NCBI RefSeq assembly: GCF_020616555.1 | Contig: NZ_CP085173.1 | Location: 7,704,001-7,768,000, forward strand | Origin: Streptomyces longhuiensis | Lineage (GTDB): Bacteria > Actinomycetota > Actinomycetes > Streptomycetales > Streptomycetaceae | DNA length: 64,000 nt | Direction: 5' to 3' | Made by a program: the position numbers and the translations under genes | Shown: piece after piece, positions 25,287-32,853 of the stretch | Layout: every line of letters begins with the position of its first letter | Position numbering within the stretch: position 1 is the stretch's first letter | The notes under the pieces: generated by a model | What the model saw: the letters and a program-made list of their open reading frames with translations, nothing else | The model's database searches: none | What the model was told of the DNA's origin: nothing

Positions 25287-26261
25287 ATGGACAGACGCAG
25301 CTTCAACCGGCGGGTGCTGATGGGCGGGGCCGCCACCGCGGCGACCGCGACATCGTTGTCACTCATCGCGGCGACGGATGCCGCCCCCGCGGACGGCCCG
25401 GTACGCACGGCCCCGGCCGGCGGTGAGGTCAAGCACATCAAGATGTACGCGGAGAAGCTCGCGGACGGGCAGATGGGCTACGGGTTCGAGAAGGGCAAGG
25501 CGTCCGTACCCGGCCCCCTCATCGAGCTCAACGAGGGCGACACACTGCACATCGAGTTCGAGAACACCATGGACGTGGCGGCCAGCCTGCACGTCCACGG
25601 TCTCGACTACGAGGTCTCCAGCGACGGCACCAAACTCAACAAGAGCGACGTCGAGCCCGGCGGCAAGCGCACCTACACCTGGCGCACGCACGCCCCGGGC
25701 CGGCGCAAGGACGGCACGTGGCGCGCGGGCAGCGCGGGGTACTGGCACTACCACGACCACGTCGTCGGCACGGAACACGGCACCGGCGGCATCCGCAAGG
25801 GCCTGTACGGACCGGTGATCGTCCGGCGCAAGGGCGACGTCCTCCCGGACACCACGTTCACCATCGTCTTCAACGACATGACCATCAACAACAAGCCGGC
25901 GCACGAAGGCCCCGACTTCGAGGCCACGGTGGGCGATCGCGTCGAGATCGTCATGATCACGCACGGCGAGTACTACCACACCTTCCACATGCACGGTCAT
26001 CGCTGGGCGGACAACCGTACGGGCATGCTCACCGGCCCGGACGACCCGAGCCAGGTCGTCGACAACAAGATCGTCGGCCCCGCGGACTCGTTCGGCTTCC
26101 AGGTCATCGCGGGCGAGGGCGTCGGGGCGGGCGCCTGGATGTACCACTGCCATGTCCAGAGCCACTCCGACATGGGGATGGTGGGGCTGTTCCTGGTGAA
26201 GAAGGAGGACGGCACCATCCCGGGTTACGAGCCGCACCACCCGGCGGGCCACACCGGCTAG
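25287..26261 (+). CDS. two-domain small laccase (SLAC type multicopper oxidase)
   Basis: This 324-residue secreted laccase has a Tat signal at the N-terminus ([12 protein letters not shown]). Copper ligands are all present: HVH at 102/104 and HYHDH at 154-158 for the trinuclear site, HTFHMHGH at 231-238, and [12 protein letters not shown] at 287-298. Type-1 ligands are His231, Cys288 and His293, with Met298 axial, the same numbers as in S. coelicolor SLAC. Tyr108, the redox-active tyrosine described for SLAC, is also conserved (GLDYEV). It oxidises phenols with O2 as a trimer outside the cell. It has a GGGTGGGGAG ribosome-binding site and is divergent from the ThuA-PQQ operon. Confidence 0.95.
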   Translation: MDRRSFNRRVLMGGAATAATATSLSLIAATDAAPADGPVRTAPAGGEVKHIKMYAEKLADGQMGYGFEKGKASVPGPLIELNEGDTLHIEFENTMDVAASLHVHGLDYEVSSDGTKLNKSDVEPGGKRTYTWRTHAPGRRKDGTWRAGSAGYWHYHDHVVGTEHGTGGIRKGLYGPVIVRRKGDVLPDTTFTIVFNDMTINNKPAHEGPDFEATVGDRVEIVMITHGEYYHTFHMHGHRWADNRTGMLTGPDDPSQVVDNKIVGPADSFGFQVIAGEGVGAGAWMYHCHVQSHSDMGMVGLFLVKKEDGTIPGYEPHHPAGHTG

Positions 26262-26352
26262 GGGTCTTTCGGAGGGGCACGCCACGGGTGTACACCTCCC
26301 GGGAGGAGGGGGATCACCACCCGGCCCCCAACCACCCACCCCGGGAGTCGAG

Positions 26353-27942
26353 TTGAGCAAGGACAGCGAGTACGACTACGTCATCGTCGGGGCCGGGTCG
26401 GCCGGCTGTGTGCTGGCCGCGCGGCTGTCGGAGGATCCGGCCGTGCGCGTCGCGCTCGTCGAGTCGGGCCCGCGCGACCGCAAACCCGAGATCCGTATCC
26501 CGGCGGCGTTCCCGAAGCTGTTCAGGACGCCGTACGACTGGGACTACTCGACGTCCAAGCAGTCCGCGCTCGACGGCCGCGAGCTGTACTGGCCGCGCGG
26601 CCACACACTCGGCGGCTCCTCCTCGATGAACGCCATGATGTGGGTGCGCGGCCACCGCGACGACTACGACGCTTGGGGCGAGGCGGCCGGCGAGGAGTGG
26701 TCGTACGAGCAGCTCGCGCGCTACTTCCAGCGCGCCGAACGCTGGGCGGGCACACCGCACCCGGATTCCCCGCACGGCACCCAGGGCCCGCTGTGGATCT
26801 CCCCGCCGCGCGACCCGAACGTGACGACGTCCGCCTTCCTCGACGCCTGCCGCGCCGCCGGTCTGCGCGAGCTGACGGAGCTGAACCACGAGGACCACGC
26901 CGGATTCGCGCTCACCCCGGTCAATCAGCGCCGCGGCCGACGGTGGAGCGCGGCCGACGGCTATCTGAAGCCGGCCGCGCGCAGGCCCAACCTGTACGTC
27001 CACACCGATGCCCGCGTCACGCGCCTCGACTTCGACGGCACCCGCGTGGCCGGCGTCGTCGCCGAAGGAGTCCCCGGCATCCTGCGCGCCCGCCGCGAGG
27101 TGATCCTCAGCGCGGGCGCGATCGGCTCACCGCACCTGCTCCAGCAGGCGGGCATCGGTGACCCCGAACAGCTCGCCGAGGCCGGGATCGACGTCCGCGT
27201 CGCGTCCACCGACGTCGGCCGCCACCTCCAGGACCACCTCTCCTTCGCCGTCACGATGCGCTGCCCCCGGCCCGTCACCCTCACCGGCGCGGACTCCCTC
27301 GCCAATGTCGGCCGCTTCCTCCTGGCCGGCCGTGGACCGCTCACGTCGAACGTCGGAGAGGCGGTCGCCTTCATCAGGACACGCCCCGAACTGGCCGCCC
27401 CCGACATCGAGTTGATCTACGCGCCGGTGCCGTTCGTCAACCACGGACTCACCCCGCCCGTCGAGCACGGCATCACCATCGGCGTCGTCCTGCTCCAGCC
27501 CGCGAGCGAGGGCCGCATCACCCCGGGCGGGGCGGACACCTCGGCGCGGCCGCTGATCGACCCCGGCTATCTCGCCCACGACGAGGACCTGCGCACGCTG
27601 ATGGCCGGAGTGCGCCGGGCCGAGGAACTGCTCGCGGCCAAGTCGCTCGCCCCGTACACCGACGGGCCCCTCGGGGCGTACCCGGGAGCCGTCGGCGACG
27701 AGGAGCTCGCGCAGGTGATCCGCGGGGGCGCCGAGACGCTCTACCACCCTGTCGGCACGTGCCGCATGGGCGCCGACGAGGGCTCGGTGACGGACCCGCG
27801 CCTGCGGGTCAGGGGCGTGGAGGCCCTGCGCGTCGTCGACGCCTCGGTGATGCCGCGCATCACCCGCGGCCACACCCACGCCCCGACCGTCGCCCTCGCG
27901 GAGAAGGCGGCAGAACTCATCCGCGAGGACGCCGGGGCATGA
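26353..27942 (+). CDS. GMC-family FAD oxidoreductase (choline dehydrogenase-like)
   Basis: This 529-residue flavoprotein has the Rossmann motif VIVGAGSAGCVLAARLSE at residues about 9-26. The GMC signature region RGHTLGGSSSMNAMMWVRG follows, and the catalytic histidine is in TLYHPVGTCRMG near the C-terminus with a second histidine in RGHTHAPTVALAE. It oxidises an alcohol or sugar, passing electrons to O2 or a dye/quinone acceptor. No signal peptide is seen, so it is probably cytoplasmic. The start is TTG 26353 with GGGAG 7 nt upstream. It lies 91 nt after the laccase in the same direction and ends only 12 nt from the convergent GH64 stop. Confidence 0.9.
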   Translation: MSKDSEYDYVIVGAGSAGCVLAARLSEDPAVRVALVESGPRDRKPEIRIPAAFPKLFRTPYDWDYSTSKQSALDGRELYWPRGHTLGGSSSMNAMMWVRGHRDDYDAWGEAAGEEWSYEQLARYFQRAERWAGTPHPDSPHGTQGPLWISPPRDPNVTTSAFLDACRAAGLRELTELNHEDHAGFALTPVNQRRGRRWSAADGYLKPAARRPNLYVHTDARVTRLDFDGTRVAGVVAEGVPGILRARREVILSAGAIGSPHLLQQAGIGDPEQLAEAGIDVRVASTDVGRHLQDHLSFAVTMRCPRPVTLTGADSLANVGRFLLAGRGPLTSNVGEAVAFIRTRPELAAPDIELIYAPVPFVNHGLTPPVEHGITIGVVLLQPASEGRITPGGADTSARPLIDPGYLAHDEDLRTLMAGVRRAEELLAAKSLAPYTDGPLGAYPGAVGDEELAQVIRGGAETLYHPVGTCRMGADEGSVTDPRLRVRGVEALRVVDASVMPRITRGHTHAPTVALAEKAAELIREDAGA

Positions 27943-27954
27943 GACGCCCGGGAC

Positions 27955-29181
27955 CTACGATCCGACGCTGACGGTGAAGCGCCGCGGATTCCCGTCGTGC
28001 GCCGCGCCGGACACGTCCGGCTGCCCGTCGGGACGCACGTCGTCGTACGGGAAGGCGTAGCCGATGGGGGAGTTGGCGTGTACGACCCGCGACCAGTGGT
28101 TGGTGACGTCGCCCTGGTAGTAGTCGGCCGTCGTGGTGCCGTTCGGCTGCTCGGGGTGGGTCAGCATGATGCTCCGGTTGAACCCGGCGGCGAGGCGGGC
28201 GAGGAGGCCCTTCTTGTCGTCGGGGTCGCCCGGGTTGTTGGTGAACGGGCCGTGGTTGCAGGTGAAGATGTCCTTCGAGGCGGGCTTGGGGAAGCTGTGC
28301 CCGCCGTTGAAGGTGAGCGTGTCGCCGCTGACCCGACCGGTGAACACGCCCCGGCCGCCCTGGAGGTCGATCTTCAGGTCCGTCGTGCGGTACTTCTCCC
28401 AGACCTGGTCGACATAGCTGTCCCAGACATCCCTGAAGGGCATCTGGTCGGGGCGGTCGAAGTACGGGGCCATCAGGTTCTGCGGCGAGATGACGCGCAG
28501 GACCTTGCCGTCTCCGCCGCGGATGACGAGCTTGTCCCAGGGCTGCCCGTCCTTGGCGGTCTGGGCCGCGAGATCCGCGGCGATCTTCTCCACGGCGCCG
28601 TCCGGGAGCGGCGCGACGGTGTGCGTGGCGTCACCCTCCAGGGTCAGCCCGATGGGCAGGGCGGTCACGAGGTCGACGTAGCTGATGTTGGCGTACAACT
28701 GGTCGGAGTTGAAGGTGAATTCGCAGAACGACCAGGTCTTCCCGTAGTTCGCGTCGGTGGAGGTCGCGAAGGCCGGCTCGACGAGCGAGGGGCCCGGGTT
28801 GAGGAAGAAGTCGAGCGTGTTGTCGCGCACGAAGTAGACACGGGCGCCGTACATCTGAGGAAGCGTCAGTACCTTCGGCGCCGAGCCCGCGGCGCCCAGG
28901 GGGATGGCGCAGTCGACGGGCAGCGGGGTCTGCGGGGCGGCCGGTGAGTCGGGGTGGTAGACCCCGCCGTCGGGCTTGAGCAGCACCCAGCGGTCGGTGC
29001 CCTGCTCGTGGCCCGTGACGTAGGCGCGCACGGTTCCGGGCAACGACTTGTTCTGCAGGGCGAGTTCGCAGGTGGCGGGGGCCGCCTTGGCGTCCGGGCT
29101 GAGGGCGCTGCCCCAGACCGGGTAGGTGAGTGCGGTGGCGGCCGTGGCGGCGCCGGTCAGGAACAGTCTGCGCGATATCAC
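27955..29181 (-). CDS. secreted GH64 beta-1,3-glucanase
   Basis: This 408-residue exported protein starts with [18 protein letters not shown], a Tat-like or Sec signal. It belongs to glycoside hydrolase family 64, laminaripentaose-producing beta-1,3-glucanases with a thaumatin-like fold. It shows SFCEFTF, ISYVDLVTALPIGLTLEG and FNRSIML together with TTTADYYQ. It is predicted to cleave fungal or curdlan-type glucan. The start is GTG 29181 with AGGAG upstream. A near-perfect CebR operator lies 68 nt upstream. Its 3' end is 12 nt from that of the GMC gene, with no room for a terminator between them. Confidence 0.88.
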   Translation of the reverse strand: MISRRLFLTGAATAATALTYPVWGSALSPDAKAAPATCELALQNKSLPGTVRAYVTGHEQGTDRWVLLKPDGGVYHPDSPAAPQTPLPVDCAIPLGAAGSAPKVLTLPQMYGARVYFVRDNTLDFFLNPGPSLVEPAFATSTDANYGKTWSFCEFTFNSDQLYANISYVDLVTALPIGLTLEGDATHTVAPLPDGAVEKIAADLAAQTAKDGQPWDKLVIRGGDGKVLRVISPQNLMAPYFDRPDQMPFRDVWDSYVDQVWEKYRTTDLKIDLQGGRGVFTGRVSGDTLTFNGGHSFPKPASKDIFTCNHGPFTNNPGDPDDKKGLLARLAAGFNRSIMLTHPEQPNGTTTADYYQGDVTNHWSRVVHANSPIGYAFPYDDVRPDGQPDVSGAAHDGNPRRFTVSVGS

Positions 29182-29249
29182 GGAGGACTCCTGATGTGTG
29201 GGGGAGCCCTACTGTTGCGAGTGTGGCTCGACGGGTCAAGACTTGTGAC

Positions 29250-29263
29250 GGGGAGCGCTCCCA
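29250..29263. promoter_or_regulatory. CebR-type operator upstream of GH64 gene
   Basis: GGGGAGCGCTCCCA matches the published streptomycete CebR box TGGGAGCGCTCCCA at 13 of 14 positions and contains the perfect palindrome GGGAGCGCTCCC. A TTGACC -35-like hexamer on the minus strand lies at 29239-29234. Regulation by cello-oligosaccharide-responsive CebR, or a close LacI-family paralogue, is inferred. Confidence 0.7.
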
Positions 29264-29289
29264 CTTCTGTGAATCGTTCAACTCTTGGC

Positions 29290-29337
29290 GGTGGCTGACG
29301 GGATGGCTGACACGGTGGCCGACGTGATCGCCGACGC
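29290..29337. repeat. 12-bp tandem repeat, four units
   Basis: Four units of 12 bp (GGTGGCTGACGG, GATGGCTGACAC, GGTGGCCGACGT, GATCGCCGACGC) run head to tail in the 327-bp gap between the GH64 and VOC genes. No gene covers them. The rest of the gap holds the CebR box and the VOC leader. Confidence 0.7.
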
Positions 29338-29508
29338 GATGGGTGGACGGTGACCGGGCGACGGCGGCGCGGTGGTTCGGTATCGGCCAGGTGGCCGTCC
29401 GGGGCGGTGACGGCGTTTGGAACGGCCATTGTCGGTGCGCGGTGCCAGACTCGGTGAGGCAGACAGCGGGACCCCTGCAAGGGGGGCACCCTCAACGAGG
29501 AGGGCACC

Positions 29509-30300
29509 ATGCTCACCACCCGTTTCGTCGACGGCTCGCCGAACTGGCTGGATCTCGGAACCCCGGATCTCGACGCCGCCGTTTCCTTCTACAGCGGACT
29601 CTTCGGCTGGCAGTTCCAGTCGGGCGGCCCCGAGGTCGGCGGCTACGGCCTGTTCCAGCTGGACGGCAGGACCGTCGCCGGCGGTGTGAAGGTCACGCCC
29701 GACCAGGCCCCGCCGTCCTGGACCGTCTACTTCCAGACGCAGGACGCGGACGCGACCGTGAAGGCCGCCGAGCAGGCCGGCGGATCCGCGCCGTTCCAGA
29801 CCATGGACGTGCTGGACCTGGGCCGCATGGCCGTCATCGCCGACTCCGCGGGGGCGACGTTCGGCCTCTGGCAGCCAGGGCGGAACAAGGGCCTGGATCT
29901 CGCCACGGACGACGGCTCGCTCAACTGGATCGAGCTGTACACCCCGGACGTCGCCGCGGCCAAGGACTTCTACGGCTCGGTGCTCGGCTGGGGCACGTTC
30001 GACGTGCCCTTCCCCGGTGGCACGTATGTGACGGTGAACCCGGCCGGCACGAGCGTGGACGACATGTTCGGCGGCATGGTCACGCTGGGCGACGACCCGT
30101 CGGAGTCCGACATCGGGGCCCACTGGTCGCCGTACTTCCACGTGCCGGACGTCGACGCGATCGCCGCCCGGACCCAGGAGCTCCGCGGTAAGGTGCGCCT
30201 CGCGCCCACGAGCCTGCCGGGCGTCGGCCGCATCGCCAAGCTGACCGACCCGCAGGGCGCCCGCTTCGCGGTGATCAAGGGAGACCCGGACCAGACCTGA
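29509..30300 (+). CDS. VOC-family (glyoxalase/bleomycin-resistance-like) two-domain protein
   Basis: This 263-residue cytoplasmic protein is made of two vicinal-oxygen-chelate modules, residues about 10-125 (NWLDLGTPDLDAAVSFYSGLFGW) and 137-258 (NWIELYTPDVAAAKDFYGSVLGW). The metal-ligand histidine and glutamate positions of true glyoxalases are not clearly retained, so a hydroxylase-like, binding or resistance role is possible. The start ATG 29509 has GAGGAGGG upstream. It appears to be a single gene. The family assignment is firm and the reaction is unknown. Confidence 0.85.
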   Translation: MLTTRFVDGSPNWLDLGTPDLDAAVSFYSGLFGWQFQSGGPEVGGYGLFQLDGRTVAGGVKVTPDQAPPSWTVYFQTQDADATVKAAEQAGGSAPFQTMDVLDLGRMAVIADSAGATFGLWQPGRNKGLDLATDDGSLNWIELYTPDVAAAKDFYGSVLGWGTFDVPFPGGTYVTVNPAGTSVDDMFGGMVTLGDDPSESDIGAHWSPYFHVPDVDAIAARTQELRGKVRLAPTSLPGVGRIAKLTDPQGARFAVIKGDPDQT

Positions 30301-30405
30301 GCCGGGCCGGGCAGGGAAGGGCGGGCCCAGGTCGCGATCCGCCCGGCGCGCCGCGTTGATCAGGCGTTGATCGTCTGTTTTTCGCCACGCGGCACGATCT
30401 TCGGC

Positions 30406-30669
30406 ATGTACTCGAACCACACGCTGCGCCCCGTGACGAGCGCCCCCGTGGCCCCCGTCCCCTCATGGCAGGACGAGGCGCTGTGCGCCCAGACGGGCGC
30501 CGACTTCTTCTTTCCCGAGCCCGGCAGCTCCGTGCGCGAGGCGAAGAGCATCTGCGGCAGGTGCGAGATGCGCTCCGCCTGCCTGGAGTACGCGCTCGAC
30601 AACGACGAACGCTTCGGGGTCTGGGGCGGCCTCTCCGAGAAGGAGCGTTACCAACTGCGCCGCGGCTGA
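30406..30669 (+). CDS. WhiB-like iron-sulfur transcription factor
   Basis: This 87-residue Wbl protein has four cluster cysteines at Cys27 (EALCAQ), Cys50, Cys53 (ICGRC) and Cys59 (SACLEY), in the family pattern C-Xn-C-X2-C-X5-C. The GVWGG turn at 71-75 is followed by a basic tail ERYQLRRG. It binds a [4Fe-4S] cluster and acts through the main sigma factor. ATG 30406 is preferred; an in-frame TTG at 30367 would add 13 residues. There is no Shine-Dalgarno sequence. A direct repeat GCGTTGATC lies at 30353 and 30364 (period 11). Which Wbl subgroup it belongs to is not clear to me. Confidence 0.92.
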   Translation: MYSNHTLRPVTSAPVAPVPSWQDEALCAQTGADFFFPEPGSSVREAKSICGRCEMRSACLEYALDNDERFGVWGGLSEKERYQLRRG

Positions 30670-30693
30670 GCGGGGGCAGACGCCCGGGACGCG

Positions 30694-30724
30694 GCACGCC
30701 CCGGGCGCGTGGCCCGGGGCGTGC
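30694..30724. terminator. 12-bp perfect hairpin between wbl and desaturase genes
   Basis: GCACGCCCCGGG pairs with CCCGGGGCGTGC around a 7-nt loop. It sits 25 nt after the wbl stop and 19 nt from the convergent desaturase stop, so it probably ends both transcripts. Confidence 0.8.
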
Positions 30725-30743
30725 TTGCGTGACAGGGGGCGGG

Positions 30744-31721
30744 TCAGCCGGCGGCGCGGGCCGCCATGCGGGCCTTGCGAGCAGCCAACTTCTCGTCGAA
30801 CTTGGCGGCCTCGCTGTCCAGGCCGCCCATGTACAGGCCGAGCTCCTCCTGGGCCTTGAGACCCTCCGGGCCGAGCCCGTCGATGTCCAGGACCTTCAGG
30901 AAGCGCAGCACGGGCTGGATCACGTCGTCGTGGTGGATGCGCATGTTGTAGATCTCGCCGATGGCCATCTGGGCGGCGGCGCGCTCGAAGCCGGGCATGC
31001 CGTGACCGGGCATCCGGAAGTTGACGACGACGTCGCGCACGGCCTGCATCGTGAGGTCCGGGGCCAGCTCGAAGGCCGCGCCGAGCAGGTTCCGGTAGAA
31101 GACCATGTGCAGGTTCTCGTCGGTGGCGATGCGCGCCAGCATGCGGTCGCAGACCGGGTCGCCCGACTGGTGGCCGGTGTTGCGGTGCGAGACGCGGGTC
31201 GCGAGCTCCTGGAAGGCGACGTACGCGACCGAGTGCAGCATCGAGTGCCGGTTGTCGGACTCGAAGCCCTCGGCCATGTGCGCCATGCGGAACTGCTCGA
31301 GCTGGTCCGGGTCGACGGCGCGCGAGGCCAGCAGGTAGTCACGCATCACGATGCCGTGGCGGCCCTCCTCGGCGGTCCAGCGGTGCACCCAGGTGCCCCA
31401 GGCGCCGTCGCGGCCGAAGAGGGAGGCGATCTCGTGGTGGTAGCTGGGGAGGTTGTCCTCGGTCAGCAGGTTGACGACGAGCGCGATCCGGCCGATCTCG
31501 GTGACCTTGGACTGGTCCTTCGCCCAGGCCTCGCCGTCCTCGAAGAAGCCGGGGAAGTTACGGGCGTCGGCCCACGGCACGTACTCGTGCGGCATCCAGT
31601 CCTTGGCCACCTTGAGGTGCCGGTTCAGTTCCTTCTCGACCACTTCCTCCAGCGCGTACAGCAGCTGGGCGTCGGTCCAGGTGGAGGACGAGCTGCCGAG
31701 GTGGGGAGAGGTGATGGTCAC
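30744..31721 (-). CDS. acyl-ACP desaturase (soluble diiron stearoyl-ACP desaturase type)
   Basis: This 325-residue ferritin-like diiron enzyme has ligand carboxylates and histidines at Glu88, Glu119 and His122 (TAEEGRHG), Glu172, and Glu202 and His205 (TDENLHMVF). It introduces a double bond into acyl-ACP using O2 and reduced ferredoxin. The start is GTG 31721 (VTITSPHLG) with GGAG upstream; the open frame extends farther but without family sequence. The C-terminus is Ala/Arg rich. An inverted repeat with a third half site lies 62-96 nt upstream and probably controls transcription. Confidence 0.9.
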   Translation of the reverse strand: MTITSPHLGSSSSTWTDAQLLYALEEVVEKELNRHLKVAKDWMPHEYVPWADARNFPGFFEDGEAWAKDQSKVTEIGRIALVVNLLTEDNLPSYHHEIASLFGRDGAWGTWVHRWTAEEGRHGIVMRDYLLASRAVDPDQLEQFRMAHMAEGFESDNRHSMLHSVAYVAFQELATRVSHRNTGHQSGDPVCDRMLARIATDENLHMVFYRNLLGAAFELAPDLTMQAVRDVVVNFRMPGHGMPGFERAAAQMAIGEIYNMRIHHDDVIQPVLRFLKVLDIDGLGPEGLKAQEELGLYMGGLDSEAAKFDEKLAARKARMAARAAG

Positions 31722-31782
31722 GAGGGCTCCAGGGGGGGACGGGAGTAGTGCGAGGAGTCGAATCGCAGGCACGAGCGGTTGT

Positions 31783-31817
31783 ACCTACGGTGTCGTAGGT
31801 TACGTTGCCGTAGGTTA
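31783..31817. promoter_or_regulatory. ACCTACG inverted repeat plus third half site upstream of desaturase
   Basis: ACCTACG-GTGT-CGTAGGT (31783-31800) is a perfect dyad with 7-bp arms. A further CGTAGGT follows at 31809-31815. Three copies of one half site upstream of an acyl-ACP desaturase suggest a fatty-acid-responsive TetR-type operator. Confidence 0.6.
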
Positions 31818-31886
31818 AACCCTCTGTAAAGGTCCCCCCGGAACTGGCCCCTCCGGTGTCAGTGGCCTCTACGGCCTTATTCCGCC

Positions 31887-32663
31887 TCAGGAGTGCAGCT
31901 CGCGGAGCCTGACTGAGAGGCACGTCACACAGCCTTCGAGCTTCTCGAACTCGCCGATGTCCACCAGGACCGGCTCCAGACCGAGACCCGAGTAGAGCTC
32001 CGCGGTCCTCGGCGCGCTCGCCGCCATCAGAAGCCTCCCGCCGCCCAGGAGCACCACATGCGCGCCGGCCTCCTCCGGGACGGGCAGGAAACGCGGGAAG
32101 AGGGAGGGCACGTCCACCATCGGCTCGTGCCCGACGACCGTGCCGTCGGGCAGGGCCGTCACCGCCGACTTCAGGTGCAGCACCTTGCTGACCGGTACGG
32201 CGACGATCCGTGCGCCGAGAGGCTCGAACGCCGCCCGCAGCTGCCGCACGCCGTCCGCGTTCGTGCGCCCGCCGCGTCCGACGTAGATCGTGTCGCCGAC
32301 CTTCAGGACGTCGCCGCCGTCGAGGGTGCCCGGCTCCCGCACCTGGTTGACGGAGCAGCCGAGCCGGGCCACGGCCTCCTCGACGCCCGCCGTCTCTCCG
32401 CGCCGGGACGCGGCGCCGGGCCGGGTGATCAGCGCGACGTTGCGGTACATGACCACCGCGTCCTCGACGAAGACCGCGTCGGGGCACTCGTCGGCGGCCC
32501 CGACCTCCACCGTCTCCCAGCCGTGCTCCCGCAGCACGGCGACGTAGGCCTCCCACTGCGTGAGCGCCCGCTCGGGATCGACGGGCGTGCGCTCCACATG
32601 CGTGACGAGCCCGTCCGCGAGGCGGGGTCCCGGGCGGCGGATCAAGGCCTTCTGGCTGGGCAC
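31887..32663 (-). CDS. dimethylarginine dimethylaminohydrolase (dimethylargininase)
   Basis: This 258-residue guanidino-modifying enzyme hydrolyses methylated arginines to citrulline and a methylamine. Visible features are the FVEDAVVMY segment (about 65-73), EPGTLDGGDVLKVG, the catalytic His163 (KVLHLKSAVTALPDG) and the nucleophile Cys248 in EGCVTCLSV. The start is GTG 32663 with GAGGAG 8 nt upstream; the open frame continues upstream with Pro-rich non-family residues. Citrulline formation from arginine (ADI activity) is a less likely alternative given the length and the CVTCLS motif. Confidence 0.88.
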   Translation of the reverse strand: MPSQKALIRRPGPRLADGLVTHVERTPVDPERALTQWEAYVAVLREHGWETVEVGAADECPDAVFVEDAVVMYRNVALITRPGAASRRGETAGVEEAVARLGCSVNQVREPGTLDGGDVLKVGDTIYVGRGGRTNADGVRQLRAAFEPLGARIVAVPVSKVLHLKSAVTALPDGTVVGHEPMVDVPSLFPRFLPVPEEAGAHVVLLGGGRLLMAASAPRTAELYSGLGLEPVLVDIGEFEKLEGCVTCLSVRLRELHS

Positions 32664-32853
32664 GGGCGGCACTCCTCGGGGCTGGGGCCGCTCTTCCACG
32701 GGTGCTTGGACGTCTCGCGGGCGGACCGGGGCGGGCTCTTCGGGCGGGCCGGCGCGCGACGGTCCGGCGCGGACATCATGCACATCCCGGCCCCGGCGAC
32801 GGAATCCCCTGCCCGCACCCCGTTCCCGCGCCGCCGCCCGCCCTCCGGCGCGG

